From positions 4,157,378-4,221,377 of the forward strand of contig NOKP01000002.1 in the NCBI GenBank assembly GCA_002682825.1: a stretch of DNA of 64,000 bases, read 5' to 3'. How positions within the stretch are numbered: position 1 is the stretch's first letter; each line of letters opens with the position of its first letter. The notes under the pieces are model-generated. The model ran no database searches, was not told where the DNA came from, and was given only the letters and a program-made list of their open reading frames with translations. Source of the DNA: Neonectria sp. B-13 (taxonomy: Eukaryota > Ascomycota > Sordariomycetes > Hypocreales > Nectriaceae). Of the stretch, positions 21,988 to 35,155 are shown piece after piece. The position numbers were made by a program, and so were the translations under genes.

Positions 21988-24693
21988 ATGCATCGGGCCC
22001 TGAGACGCATTCGATATTCTCCATCTTCAGCGCCAACCCGACGTCCATTCGATTCAAGCTGGAACATCCTGGCAGCGAGTTTAGCTCGCTCCTCAGCTCG
22101 GCCACGACCCTTCGCTGCCCTAGCACCTCCATCTGTTGCGTCAGGCTTTTCGGCCCGCCGCTTGTTTGGATCCGGAGTCGCAGCATCGGACGGGCCACGG
22201 AAAATATGGAGTTCTGCAACACCCAACGAGTCGATTCTTTCCTCGAAACCTCCCGAACAAAGCAAAGATGGAGAGCTGGGGCAGGGAAGACCACGCCGAA
22301 ATTCACTAAGGGCCCTTTCGCTACAGGACGCCGTGAAATCGAAGACCTCGGGAATACATAAGTTGCGGCATGTTGAACTAGGTATCCTATTCAACGGAAA
22401 GTCACTCTCGGAACCACGCAAGGTTGGCTTGCGCCACGGCAACAAAGATATAAGAGCATGGGACCGCTTTATTGAATTGCATGGTAGAGGGGATTTCTCA
22501 GCGGTCATCGACCCCCATGCCGAATCTTTCCGAGACAACATCTTGGCGGCAGCACTGAACGATTCGAGCCGAATGCTTGTGTTTTACGAGGCCGCGCAAC
22601 ACCTTCGCAACGAGCTTGGATTTGAATGGCCCAAACTCTACACTAGAGTACTTCATTTCTACATTGACGAAGCCAAATACGAAACTGCGTACCTCTGGCA
22701 CTTACGACTGATGCCATTCTTTACGCCCAGGATCGACGACTTCAGTGCTCTCCTGGCAGACTGCGCTCTCGACCCAACACGAGAACTCCAGGCCGTTCTA
22801 AAGCGATTGTACGTGCTCAGCCCTCGCCGCAGAGTCTACGACCACCTGATACCCACTCTGTTCGAGTATGGACAGTCCCAAACCGCTCGGGCTTGGAGGA
22901 AGCAACTTGTTCTATGTGGAGATCTTCCATCGAGCCCGGCATCACGACCCTTTCTCCAATTCTGTGTCCGATACTTTCCCCTCATTCCGTTAACGACTAA
23001 AGAGGTGGAACTTGCTAGTGACAATTGGGTTGCGGCTGGGGAATTTGAGGACTCAGGTCCTTCAAGGGCTGGAAAAGAGAATCTGAAGGGGATTTATAGT
23101 GACTCTTTTACGGCTCGATGGTTTGCCAGCTCCTGGATATCTGTGGAATTTGCGGTCAACCTGATGCATAAACTTGGCCTGCGAACGATTGGCCCAAGGT
23201 CCCTCCAGTCTCTGGCGCTTCGAGAGGATAGCGTTGAAGATGTCGCAGGTCTCATCGACCAGCTTGAGGCGTTGGGCATTGGTATAGCCCCAGACACGTA
23301 TAGCAAATCTCTCGTCTCCTTTGCGAAAGAGCACAAGCAAGATCTGCTGACAGAGCTCCTGCTTTGCGACATTCATCCAGAGGAGTTCACTGATCCTGTC
23401 ACACGGCGCATGCTCATGCGTGAAGCCAAGAGACACCAAGACCGGAAGCGAGAAGAGTTGCTCCTCGAGGTGGAATGGGCAACGACCGGACGACCGGAAA
23501 AAAAGAAACGGTCACGTTCCGAGGACCTTAACCAGGTGCTCGAAAAAGTACTGGCTAAAAACGACCTCGCAAAGGCGAGATTGATTCTCGACAAAATGGA
23601 ATCCTGGGAAGTCGGCATGTCACAGGCCAACTCCGCTAAAATTTTGGCTCATGTCTTCCAAAGTTTGTGGTTCTTCCCAAAGAAGGCAGCCCAGCGATAC
23701 CATGGCCTCGGCAAGGACCCGAATTTAGACAAGGCAATCCACGTCATCCGAATAGTAGCGCGTCACGATGTCGCGATACCCCTTCAATGTTGGCGGATCA
23801 TTCTGTACAACCTGGGCCGCCTATCTCGATTTGAAGAGCTCGAGGAGTTAAGTTATCAGATTGTCGGGTTGTACCACTCACCGTTCGGGGGCTTGTTCCC
23901 GGTCCACGAAGACGACTTGCCACCGGAAGTCAAGGCGAAGACGAAAACTGTTAAGAAGACACGATCAAAAAGCAGAACTTCCGTTCACGAGGATCTCGGT
24001 GCGAGCGGAAAGGGACCGGACTGGCCAGAATTCCTCATGGATGGCTTTTGGAGAAATGAGATGGGACTCAGAGACCCAAAGGAGAACGTTGCAGAGAAAC
24101 CCGTGTCGACGAGGAATCATCGCCAAGGGAGTCTACCTCCCAAGCCTCTACAGTATATCCCCTCTGATCTCCCCCTTTCCAACCAACAACACCCAATTGC
24201 AAAGCTCTTTGATCCACCACTCCAACGAGCTATTGTCAGATGGGGCTTTGATAAGAAGTTGGCTGTGGAAGCGGAGTTTCGAGCGCGGCTCCAAGTGACG
24301 GATCCAAGGGCAGCGGACTTCGATGTTGCGTGGGGAGTGCGCTTCCTCGCAACGCTTCGTAGCCAAGGACTACACATTGACAGTCAGGCGCTGAAGAGTA
24401 CCATCATCTCACGCATCGCCGTTGCTCAATTACCGGGCCGGAAGAGACATCGGTCAAGAGATGACCGCGAGTTCTCACCAAATAACTTGAAGCTCCTGAT
24501 CGATGAGGCGTGGGGTGCGGAGCTGCTCCCACCCCTTCCGCACTTCGTTGATGAGCTCGAGAACCATAAGCCGAAGGTCTGGGAAAACTACCCGCAGCTT
24601 TTGGCAAATGAGTATGACCCGGGAGGAGATGACGCAGAAGACGTAGATTGGACAGTCCCGGAGCGCCAGGACGAAGTACGGGACAGTTGGTAA
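21988..24693 (+). CDS. Mitochondrial pentatricopeptide-repeat-like protein
   Basis: A single exon of 901 residues from the first ATG (21988). The N-terminus, MHRALRRIRYSPSSAPTRR and onwards, is rich in Arg, Ser and Ala with an RRLFGSG segment, a typical mitochondrial targeting sequence. The body is a series of amphipathic helical pairs, with segments such as DSFTARWFASSW, EALGIGIAPDTYSKSL and LAKARLILDKMESWEV that look like degenerate PPR units. Toward the C-terminus there are Lys/Arg-rich linkers (KAKTKTVKKTRSKSR). Fungal PPR proteins of this size usually stabilise or activate translation of particular mitochondrial mRNAs, or act in rRNA processing. I cannot tell which ortholog this is; Pet309/CYA-5-like is only one possibility. 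Confidence 0.72.
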   Translation: MHRALRRIRYSPSSAPTRRPFDSSWNILAASLARSSARPRPFAALAPPSVASGFSARRLFGSGVAASDGPRKIWSSATPNESILSSKPPEQSKDGELGQGRPRRNSLRALSLQDAVKSKTSGIHKLRHVELGILFNGKSLSEPRKVGLRHGNKDIRAWDRFIELHGRGDFSAVIDPHAESFRDNILAAALNDSSRMLVFYEAAQHLRNELGFEWPKLYTRVLHFYIDEAKYETAYLWHLRLMPFFTPRIDDFSALLADCALDPTRELQAVLKRLYVLSPRRRVYDHLIPTLFEYGQSQTARAWRKQLVLCGDLPSSPASRPFLQFCVRYFPLIPLTTKEVELASDNWVAAGEFEDSGPSRAGKENLKGIYSDSFTARWFASSWISVEFAVNLMHKLGLRTIGPRSLQSLALREDSVEDVAGLIDQLEALGIGIAPDTYSKSLVSFAKEHKQDLLTELLLCDIHPEEFTDPVTRRMLMREAKRHQDRKREELLLEVEWATTGRPEKKKRSRSEDLNQVLEKVLAKNDLAKARLILDKMESWEVGMSQANSAKILAHVFQSLWFFPKKAAQRYHGLGKDPNLDKAIHVIRIVARHDVAIPLQCWRIILYNLGRLSRFEELEELSYQIVGLYHSPFGGLFPVHEDDLPPEVKAKTKTVKKTRSKSRTSVHEDLGASGKGPDWPEFLMDGFWRNEMGLRDPKENVAEKPVSTRNHRQGSLPPKPLQYIPSDLPLSNQQHPIAKLFDPPLQRAIVRWGFDKKLAVEAEFRARLQVTDPRAADFDVAWGVRFLATLRSQGLHIDSQALKSTIISRIAVAQLPGRKRHRSRDDREFSPNNLKLLIDEAWGAELLPPLPHFVDELENHKPKVWENYPQLLANEYDPGGDDAEDVDWTVPERQDEVRDSW

Positions 24694-24972
24694 AGATGTA
24701 CCGAGAGGAAGCCCAGTAAAGCACGTGTGATACTATTAATAAACAAAATACCGGGACTCCAATTACATCAGTGACATGTCCTTCATGAAAGTGCTTTACA
24801 TTGTATTAGTACATGAATATAAGGGTACTCTCCAAGTTGAGAGGCTGGTTACACCTTTAATCAACAGCAACTGCAACCCTCGCCGGGGACACAGGGGCCT
24901 ATTTTAACATAAAACAGATCAGGAGCCCGGGACGATGGCGGGTATCCTGACATGGGCGAACCTTTGAACATT

Positions 24973-26160
24973 TCAGTCGTGCTTCTTGGGTTTGATCATC
25001 AGCAGGATGAACAAGCCGGCGACGAGAAGGAACAAAAGAAGTATAATTTTCCTCTTGATCGACTTCCGTTGGTAGCCCGATGCCACAACAAGCTCCTTAT
25101 GGGCGGCCTTGACATCCGTGTTCATACGTTCGACGTTATAGTCAATACGGTCCAGCATGGTGCCTTGATCAATAACCATGGTCTGGAGGTCGCGGAACAG
25201 GTCAGAAAGCTCAATGATGCCCTGGGCGATGTCCTCGATCTCCCGCTCCCGCTGGGCGATAACAGCGTCGTTCGAATGTAGCATCCTTTGCTGCTGGGTA
25301 GCTTGCAGGGTAGATTGAGAGAATGAACGGTCGGCGTCGGATTCTTGGAGGGAGGGATCGAAGTATGAACCTGGCTGCGGAGTGCTGGATCGCTCGCCGA
25401 GGCCCGGGGAAACGAGTCCGCCCATGCCTCGAAGCTCTAGATGCAAAAGTCAGAACTAGTCCTCTACGAATGATCAAAGTGGGAAGGGAAGCTTCACTCT
25501 TGAGGTATGCGCTCTGCTTCTTTCTGAAGCTGGCGCTCGCATCCTGGACCCTTGTCGCCAGGGAAGTCTGGATATTCTTGGCCATGGTCTCTTCAGCCCT
25601 GCTGATGGTGCCTGCATGCTTCGACTCGCGAACCATCTGCTCGACCTGCTGGATACAGCGATGACAGGCATGAAAGCCCTTTGTGATTTCCTGAGTGAGT
25701 GCCTCAATCTGGGCCTCCTCGGCGCGCTTGGCGTCGTCGTCGTTGAAGCCGGGGAGCACATGCTTCTGGTGAAGCTTCTCGAGGCTCTGGCTCTTGGTAG
25801 CAACGTTGGTGAGCAATTCGGTGATTTCGTCAGAGACGTCGGCCCAGCGGGGAGGAAGCAAGTCCATCTCGATTACGACGTCGCCATCGTCGTCGAATGC
25901 GCCGGCGGACAGCAGGCCGCGGCGGTCCTCGTGCGCATAGCTGCTACTGCTGGAGTAGGCATCGGCCAAGGCACCGGCTCCCGACGCGCCGGCTCCGTAG
26001 GGTTTCCGCTGGGTGGGATGATGCGCATACGACTGCCGGTAGGAGATGTATCTTTAGGGTCGAAGAGCGTCAGCAGGAGTTGTCAATGGCGATGGCTTGG
26101 AGTTTGGAAGCTCGGAGAGCAGCAAGGGCATGCGTACAGGTTAGTGCGGTCTCGCCACAT
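24973..26160 (-). CDS. TLG2: Qa-SNARE of the trans-Golgi/endosome, Tlg2/syntaxin-16 type
   Basis: Exons 26138-26160, 25498-26051 and 24973-25436 give 346 residues. The N-terminus reads MWRDRTNLYISYRQSYAHHP, the Tlg2/syntaxin-16 opening that binds the SM protein Vps45. A three-helix Habc-like domain follows at about 75-190, then the SNARE helix with central glutamine in VIDQGTMLDRIDYN. The single membrane anchor (IILLLFLLVAGLFILLMI) lies just before the final KPKKHD. In the family it drives fusion of endosome-derived vesicles with the trans-Golgi together with Tlg1 and Vti1. The 3' end faces the PPR gene across 279 bp. Confidence 0.92.
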
Positions 26161-27275
26161 GGCGGACGCAGGCGGTGATCGTGGCGACCGTCAGGGTGAG
26201 TCAGGGTGAATAGAGATGAGAGGAGATATGGTGTAACTCAGGTCGCGGAAAGGGCGTCATGGGACGGTCATGGAGGAGTTGGGCGTCGTCATGGAGGAGC
26301 TTGGTGGATGATGGATCGGATCGCAACGGAGACTGGGTTGGAAGCGGGTTGAGAGGCAGCTGGCGCTGGCTGGCTCCGGCCGGCTCTGGCTGGCAGCTGG
26401 CATCCATGGAGTGGAGGCCGCATTACGACACACTGGCGAGTCGCCGGCAGGGGAGGGGCCGGGACCACCAGCGTGTCCACTCCACTGGAGAGAGCGTGAG
26501 CCCTGGTGGGAGACCACTGGGCCGGTACGTACCTACTAAGCCTCAGACTCGATGGGAGATGATGCACTTGGAACCACGGCTCCTTCGAAGGGAGGGGGAA
26601 GGGAGGGAGCCGCACAGTGTTATTTTGGAGACAGCGGGAAGCCACTGCCGAGCAGTTCCTCAGTGGGGTGGGCTAGCCCTCGGTAATCCCCGAGGCTGTC
26701 CGAAGCCCCTGAGCCCCGCCTGTGACTTGCCGCAGTCCCCTGGAAATAAAAACCCCAGCCGTGCGAGAGACAGTGCGTGGTCTCTTGCTCATTGCACCTG
26801 GGAGGCACCTAGCTGTCCATTAGTCTGGTACTTACTGGGTAGGTAGGTACCAAGCGAACTCACTGAAAGTACCTCCTCTCCAGTGTGGCAGGGCCTTCTG
26901 TGGCGGCCGCTATTGTTCCCCCGCCGGCTGCCCAGCTGCCGTGTGCCGCCATAAGCCAGGCCAGTCTTACCAGGCTAGCACTCTGTTCGTAGGTGCACAC
27001 TGCTTGACGGGCTGTTCCATTGTATGCCTAAGGTACCTATCTCTGTCCCCTGAAGGCAATGCTCGCCATCCATTCGTCCCCTCCCCGCCAGGCTCAGGTT
27101 GCTACTGTCCAGTCCTGTGCCCAGAGTCCCCACGAAGCTCCAACCCGCGAAAAGGTCCGACTTTCTTGGCCAAGAACCCCGCGACTTCACAACTTATCCA
27201 AGTCATCCTCCTCTTGTGCGATCAACACCTACCCGCCCCTTTACTTCCCACCTTTTGCTATCGCCGCTGTCCAAC
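26161..27275. promoter_or_regulatory. Divergent promoter region, TLG2 / calmodulin
   Basis: This 1.1 kb is GC-rich near TLG2, with CTGGC/CCGGC-rich DNA near 26355-26400. It carries GGTACGTACCTACT at about 26523-26536 and GGGTAGGTAGGTACC at about 26838-26851. The last 100 bp before calmodulin are pyrimidine-rich, as in many strongly expressed fungal genes. No further gene is seen. Confidence 0.45.
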
Positions 27276-28320
<1,045 letters not shown>

Positions 28321-29917
28321 GGGATGATACTTTGATACCCGAACAACCCACCACTCGGCCGTGCCATTTCTGTACCCCGCCGTCGAGTGATGTACAGGCG
28401 GATTGGGTTGCTAGAATGCAGGATGTCCGAGAGGCTACGGGAAATCTTGTGCTTTTATAATGGCAAATTTGCAAGCGATTCGGGGGGCATCTACGACTGG
28501 TTGGGTTGATGTTGCGAGGAATGGCTTGGTCATCGTGTTCACTTATTTCTCCACCGCTCTGTTGTGCGATGGCTGTATGGCCGTGGCTCACGACAACAGA
28601 GCAATATTTCAACTCGGGATCGAGTCCCAATACCTCCCTCCTTGTTTCTGTGCGTGTGTGTGCGTGTGCGTGCGCGTGTGCGTGTGCGTGCGCGTGCGCA
28701 TATGGTTGTGTGCGTGTGCGCGTACGTGCGTGAGGGGGGAAGGAGAGTGTGTGCATGGGCAACATGTTTGATGAATGCGAGTAATCGCCGATGACAAGAA
28801 TGCTGCTGTAGCCAGAGCTTCCCGAATTCTAATAGGTTGGCTGCGATAAGGAAGGATCATTGTTGCGACGGAGGGGCGGCGAGCGGTCAACAAAATGCTC
28901 ACCACCAGCATTATCCCCGTCACCATACAGTGTTCATCAGCCCTACAGCCAGGGCATCTGATTTGGGGCTGACCTGTAAACTGTTTGCACTTGCCGTGGT
29001 AATTGTTACATCGTCTGCCCTGTTTCCGTATCGACTCGGCCCCGACCTGGCTGGCTGACTGTTCCTAGAAAGAGCAATGGTGTCTCGACTCCGACTTTCA
29101 GGGGCCAAGGGGGTGGGCGTTATTCCTGCGATCTGGCCTCAGAATGGAAACTACAGGCTTACGACCCTACGCAGGTAGGCTAGCTCATGCGGCGCGAGTC
29201 TGGGCCTGTCACTTGTCAGCCAGCAACGGCGTTATTGCGAGCACCGCTGGGGGATTGATCAAGATTCTCATGCAATAGGGGAGCTACGTGGAGAGGGCCG
29301 GGGTACCGACTGGCCTTGAAAGGCGGCGAGCGAGCGGATCGGCCCTTGCTTTGATCGAGCCTCGGAGACTGTGAGAAGCGGAGGCGGCACAGCAGACGCG
29401 GTCGTATCATGCCTGTAGCCCTGTAACTCAGTGCCGTAGTATTCGCACAGCAAAGATTTGGGGCTCCCCCCCCGTATGGGATGATGACAGTCAGATTCCT
29501 CCCTCTCGTCTACCTGACTGCGCTGCGCTGTGATGAGCGGTTCACTTGCTTGCACGTGCTAATATACGAAGTATTACGCTGCCCCCTTCACTGTAATTTC
29601 GTGGTTTCGATGAGCCGCCCCTCAACTCAGCCACACCCAGCGAAACACGAGCCCGTTACCTGAGGGCTGAGGCGTTCGTTCCCTTTTGGTAGTAGGTACC
29701 GACCTAAGTAGTAGGTGGCCCCTTACGGAACGTGTTAGTCTCGCGAGGTTCAGCCGCAAGGGAGGGAGAGGCTGACGCTCGTATTCCATTCGACAACTCA
29801 CCAGCCAGCTGAACGTAGCATTGCTAAATTCCCATCTTCCATCTCTGTGCTGAGATGTAAGCTTCCCTCACGCGTCTCACGAGTCTCTCCTCCACCGCCT
29901 CTGCCCAGTTCGTTGCG
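28321..29917. other. Intergenic region between calmodulin and the GH47 mannosidase
   Basis: This 1.6 kb holds the calmodulin 3' UTR, a (GT/GC) microsatellite at 28650-28732, and the mannosidase promoter with AGTAGGTACC at about 29690-29700 and a related AGTAGTAGGTGG at 29707-29718. Short frames are present on both strands. None has recognisable homology. Confidence 0.45.
28650..28732. repeat. (TGTGCG)n-type microsatellite
   Basis: Alternating purine-pyrimidine DNA made of TGTGCG, TGCGCG and CGTGTG units runs nearly unbroken from about 28650 to 28732, interrupted by CATATGGTT. It lies about 330 bp downstream of the calmodulin stop. Confidence 0.85.
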
Positions 29918-31793
29918 ATGTCTGGCCTACGGCGCGTTCGCCTTTGGCTGTGTGTGGCGGCAGCCTGGATTCTTGCCTTCTGGTATCTGCGGGATTCCTT
30001 CGGCTCTAGAGATCCGCTGGCTGGCCCTGGTCCTCACTCGTGGTCGCGACGACCCGCCAAATATCCTGTTGAAAAGCTCGCCACCATACCGTCAGGGCGC
30101 ACAGATGTGAAGATACCTCAGATTCAGGCTGCCCCCCCGGCCGAGGACAATGACGCCCGGGAGCTTCGCCTGTCCCGACTCGGTGCCGTCAAGAAGAGCT
30201 TCGAGCACAGCTGGCATGGCTACTCGTACTACGCCTGGATGCATGATGAGGTCACTCCCCTCACCGGCAAGGCCAAGGATCCCTTTGGTGGATGGGCTGC
30301 CACTCTGGTTGATTCACTTGACTCGCTGTGGATCATGGACATGAAGGATGAATTCACGAAGGCCGTGGCCGCAGCCCAGGGCATCGATTTCTCGACAAGC
30401 GCCATTCCCGTTCTCAACACCTTCGAAACAACCATCCGCTATCTCGGAGGGTTTCTATCAGCCTACGAGATTAGCGACAAGACTCACCCCGCGCTCCTGA
30501 AAAAGGCCATCGAGGTCGGCGAGCTGCTCATGTGTGCTTTTGATACGCCTAACCACATGCCCGTCATGCGATGGGATTGGAAACTGTGAGAGTTCTTTTT
30601 TTATTATTAAAACATCCGCGCCTTTGGTTACTTACCCTCCTTGTAGATACGTATATGGAAAGAAACAGGTTGCCAGTCAAAAGGTGCTTGTCTCGGAGAT
30701 GGGCTCCCTCAGCCTCGAGTTTACCAAGTTGTCCCAGTTGACCGGCGACATGAAGTATTATGATGCCATCAAGAGAATCGGGGATGAGTTTGAGCGGTCT
30801 CAGCTCAACTCACGCCTACCGGGCATGTGGCCCGTGGAAATCGATGCATACACGCCGGCCTTCCATGCAGGGACGGATTTCACTCTGGGAGGCATGTCTG
30901 ACTCGCTGTACGAGTACCTTCCCAAACAGTACCTTCTTCTCGGTGGGCAGCTCGACCAGCCGCGGCAGATGTACGAAAAATTCCTTCCGGTCGCCAAGGA
31001 ACATCTGTTTTGGAAGGCGCTTACCCCTTTCGAGACCCCCATCCTCATCTCGGGCGACTATGTGGTTACGGACTTGCCTGGAGAAAAGCCTAAGTTCACT
31101 TCGGTGTATCGAGGCCAGCACTTGACCTGCTTCGCCGGAGGCATGGTGGGACTGGCAAGCCGTATGTTTGGGCAGCCAGAGGACCTTGAGATCGCCAAGC
31201 AGTTGACAGACGGCTGTGTTTGGGCGTACAACGCTACCCAGACTGGACTTGGTCCTGAGGTGTTCAATTTTGTCCCGTGCGGTGGTATCGGGTCCGAGGT
31301 GACTGACCCGGAAGCCTGTGACTGGGACGAGGCAGTCTGGCTCGCATCCATCGAAGAACAACATCCAAATGAGTTTACAGCTCCGCCGGTGAAAAATCCG
31401 GAGGGTTGGAAAAAGCCGACGCCTCAGGAAGTCGTCGACCGACACCACATTCCCAAGGGCATGGCGGGCGTGGGCGATCCACGGTATATTCTGCGCCCGG
31501 AAGCCATCGAGTCCATCTTCATCATGTATCGTCTGACAGGCGATGCAACCTGGATGGATAAGGCATGGGATATGTTTGACCGGATCGAGAAGTTGACTCG
31601 GACTGAGATTGCGGCCTCTGCGCTTGATAATGTGACTAAGAAGAAGCCGATGATGATGGACAGCATGGAAAGCTTCTGGCTGGCGGAGACGCTCAAGTAT
31701 TTTTATCTCGTATTTAGCGAGTTTGATGTGGTGAGTTTGGACAAGTGGGTGCTGAACACTGAGGCACACCCGTTGAGTCGTCTGGATGTGTAA
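29918..31793 (+). CDS. Class I alpha-1,2-mannosidase (GH47), type II membrane enzyme of the ER/Golgi
   Basis: Exons 29918-30585 and 30647-31793 give 604 residues. An N-terminal anchor (RLWLCVAAAWILAFWYLRD) follows a short basic cytosolic tail and makes it a type II membrane protein. The GH47 landmarks are in order: SYYAWMHDEV, LVDSLDSLWIMDM, a GGFLSAYEI segment, GQHLTCFAGG with the family cysteine pairing with DGCVWAYN, RPEAIESIF, and finally NTEAHPL, whose Thr binds the catalytic calcium. The enzyme trims alpha-1,2-linked mannose from N-glycans. It could be the ER Man9 mannosidase or a Golgi form; the length slightly favours the latter, but I cannot decide. The ~60-nt intron has a TTTTTT tract and a TTGTAG acceptor. 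Confidence 0.93.
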
Positions 31794-32399
31794 GTTAGGG
31801 ATGGATGGGCATTGCAACGGAAACAGAAAAAATAGGGCAATGAGGCGGTATTAAAGAAGAGTAGGAGACTCCTGTACGAATTAGAACGTGTCTATAATTA
31901 TGTCTAAATGTTTGTTTCTCCAAGGTACACTTGGATTTCAACTCCCTGTCCTGCAGCAAGCACCTGAAAGCTTTGGGTGTTGAAGATTGGCTGTGCACGG
32001 GCCGTTGCTTTTTCCGGCCTCAATGAGGCTAAGTCAACCCACTCGGCTGGGCCGCCAGGGAATCAGCATGGACGGCGCTACTAGGTACGTACCTACTACC
32101 TACTCGGGCAGAGGTGCCCCACGTTGAAATGTGTCCGCCGCCACAGCACCACAGTCCACAGCACACCGTCAGTGAGTGACCCGTGGCGGCGCAACTTGGC
32201 AACCTGCGTTATACAGCTGCCTTGAACAAGGGGAGAGCTCCTTATATACCGTCAACCCGCCCGCCCATCTCGACCCTCTTCTGGCTGCTTGGTTCCTCCG
32301 GAGCTGATTGACCTTTGGCGATCCTCCTGTCTCTACAATCCGCCGCTGTAGCCCCTGGATAAAGGCGGCCCAATCGCCGGGTCGTCCTGCTCTCCCAAG
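31794..32399. other. Upstream region of AP-1 gamma; mannosidase 3' flank
   Basis: About 600 bp with a CTAGGTACGTACCTACTACC element at 32081-32100 and a GC-rich stretch near 32120-32180. No other gene is seen. Confidence 0.45.
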
Positions 32400-35155
32400 A
32401 TGAGTTCCTGTATGCTGGCCACGCTGACCTCCCCCCCTCGCGCAAGCTCTATGGCAAAGGGCCAGCCGCTGATTCTCATGGTGTTACAGTGAAACAGTTC
32501 ATACGCAACGTGCGTGCGGCCAAGACGATTGCCGACGAGCGAGCCGTCATCCAGAAGGAGAGCGCTGCCATCCGTGCCAGCTTCAGGGAAGAGAGCCATG
32601 ACCCAAACGTTCGGTGTGTGCCCATGGCAAGCCAGCCACAGAGAGAGAAAAGCCACACGGGACTCGTGCTGACAGGCCCGGCGTAGTCGAAACAACGTTG
32701 CGAAACTCCTCTACCTCTTTACCCTCGGAGAGCGAACCCACTTCGGACAGATCGAGTGCTTGAAGCTCCTTGCGTCCCCCCGATTCGCAGATAAGCGTCT
32801 AGGACACCTGGCCACGAGTTTACTGCTGGATGAAAACCAAGAGGTCCTGACGCTGGTGACCAACTCGCTCAAGAAGTATGCCCCAATACATAACTAACCT
32901 GGCCGCTGCATCGCTAACCCCAAGTTTAGCGACCTCGGCCACTCCAACCAATATGTCGTCGGCCTCGCGCTGTGCACGCTGGGCAACATCGCCTCGATCG
33001 AGATGTCGCGAGATCTCTTCCCCGAAATCGAGAACCTCATCTCCACCTCCAACCCCTACATCAGACGAAAGGCCGCTCTTTGCGCCATGCGGATAACTCG
33101 TAAGGTCCCCGACCTGCAGGAGCATTTCTTGGAGAAGGCGACGCAACTTCTTTCGGACAGGAACCACGGGGTTCTGCTCTGTGGTCTGACCTTGGTTACC
33201 AGCCTGTGTGAGGCCGACGAGGAGGAGGGTGGCGAAGAAGGAATCGTGGAGAAGTTCAGGACCTTCGTCCCGGGACTCGTCCGGACTCTCAAGGGCCTGG
33301 CGACCTCGGGATATGCGCCCGAGCATGATGTTACCGGCATCACCGACCCTTTCCTCCAGGTCAAGATTCTACACCTGTTACGAGTCCTGGCCGTGGGGGA
33401 TGCCGAGACCAGCGAGCAGATCAACGATATCCTGGCACAAGTTGCTACCAACACCGAATCGTCTAAAAATGTAGGCAACTCCATCCTGTACGAGGCTGTT
33501 CGCACCATCCTCGATATCGAGGCCGATTCCGGGTTGAGAGTTCTTGGCGTCAACATCCTGGGTAAATTCCTCACCAACCGCGACAACAACATTCGATATG
33601 TGGCCCTCAACACCCTCATCAAGGTGGTTGCGATCGAGCCCAACGCTGTACAGAGACACCGAAACACCATCCTCGAGTGCCTGCGGGATCCCGACATCAG
33701 TATTCGACGTCGGGCCTTGGACCTTAGCTTCACACTGATTAACGAGAGCAACGTCCGGGTCCTGATACGGGAGCTTCTGGCTTTCTTGGAGGTTGCGGAC
33801 AATGAGTTCAAGCCGACCATGACAAGCCAGATCGGCATTGCGGCCGACAAGTTTGCTCCCAACAAGCGCTGGCATTTCGATACGATGTTGCGCGTCTTGT
33901 CGCTAGCCGGCAACTATGTTAAAGAACAGATTCTATCCTCGTTTGTTCGACTAGTCGCTACCACCACGGAGCTCCAGACTTACGCGGTCCAGAAGCTCTA
34001 CATCAATCTCAAGAAGGACATTACTCAGGAGAGTTTGACGCAAGCTGGAGCCTGGTGCATCGGCGAATACTCTGACGCTCTCCTTAAGGGTGGCCAGTAC
34101 GAGGAAGAGGAGCTGGTCCAAGTAGTAAAGGAGAAGGAGATTGTCGACCTGCTCTCGCTCATCTTGAACAGCGCCTATGGTACTCAAGTAACGACCGAGT
34201 ACATTGTGACGGCGCTCATGAAACTGACGACGCGATTCACGGATGCTTCTCAAGTTGAGAGAATTCGGCGCCTCATGCAGCACTACCAGACCAGCCTGGA
34301 CGTTGAGGTACAGCAGCGAGCAGTCGAGTATGGAAACCTGTTTTCATTTGACCAAGTCCGAAGGGGTGTGCTCGAGAAGATGCCCGTTCCCCAGATCAAG
34401 GAGGAGTCCCGAGTCCTTGGCGCGGCCCCCAGCAAGAAGAAGGCTGCCAACCGGAAGTCCCGCGTCGTCAAGCCGACGGAACAAGATCTTCTCGACATTA
34501 TGGACTCACCCGCTGCCACGCCCTCCAACGTCCCGTCGACAACCAACACCGATCTCCTCGCCGATATCCTTGGTGGCACCACCTCTCCTGGTCCCTCCTC
34601 CACCTCCTCGCCGCCCCCACAGTCTAATGTATCGTCCATCATGGATCTCTTTGGATCTGGCCCCGAGTCATCGACGGCATCCCCTGGGCCTCCCTCATCA
34701 AACCTCGACCTCATGTCACCGGTCTCCGCCTCGACGCCTCAGCCGCAGACGCCTCAGGCGGCTGCCGGAATCCCCTGCTACGATGCCAATGATCTTAACC
34801 TGACGTTCCAGATCCAGCGGAACGCCGAGGGCATGATCCAGGCCATTGCCAAGTTCCGCAACAACGGCTCAGCCACCTTGTCCAATGTGGGCCTACAAGC
34901 CGCAGTTCCCAAGTCTCAGAAACTACAGCTACTGAGCATCTCTTCCTCGGACCTCATGCCTGGGGCTGAAGCTACCCAGACGATGAGAGTCTCTGGGTGC
35001 AAGGGGGTACGTGTTTCCCTTTCTATGCTTGTCACGTTCAGAACGGTTTGCTAACTCTTGCCTTGTAGCCTCTGCGACTGCGGTTGAGGATTACGTACAC
35101 GCATCCAAGCGCGGGCCAGGTCCTGGACCAGGTCAACTGGACTGAGGCGGCTTAG
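32400..35155 (+). CDS. AP-1 complex subunit gamma (gamma-adaptin)
   Basis: Exons 32400-32409, 32490-32613, 32687-32875, 32930-35006 and 35069-35155 give 828 residues with consistent phases. The start [20 protein letters not shown], the [21 protein letters not shown] segment and the alpha-solenoid trunk up to about residue 590 are those of the large adaptin subunit. A Ser/Pro/Thr hinge follows with [12 protein letters not shown] and DLFGSG motifs (possible clathrin or accessory-protein contacts). An ear domain then starts near [10 protein letters not shown] and ends [12 protein letters not shown] ... VNWTEAA. AP-1 sorts cargo into clathrin vesicles between the trans-Golgi and endosomes. The first coding exon is only 10 nt, so an automatic start call would be wrong. 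Confidence 0.94.
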
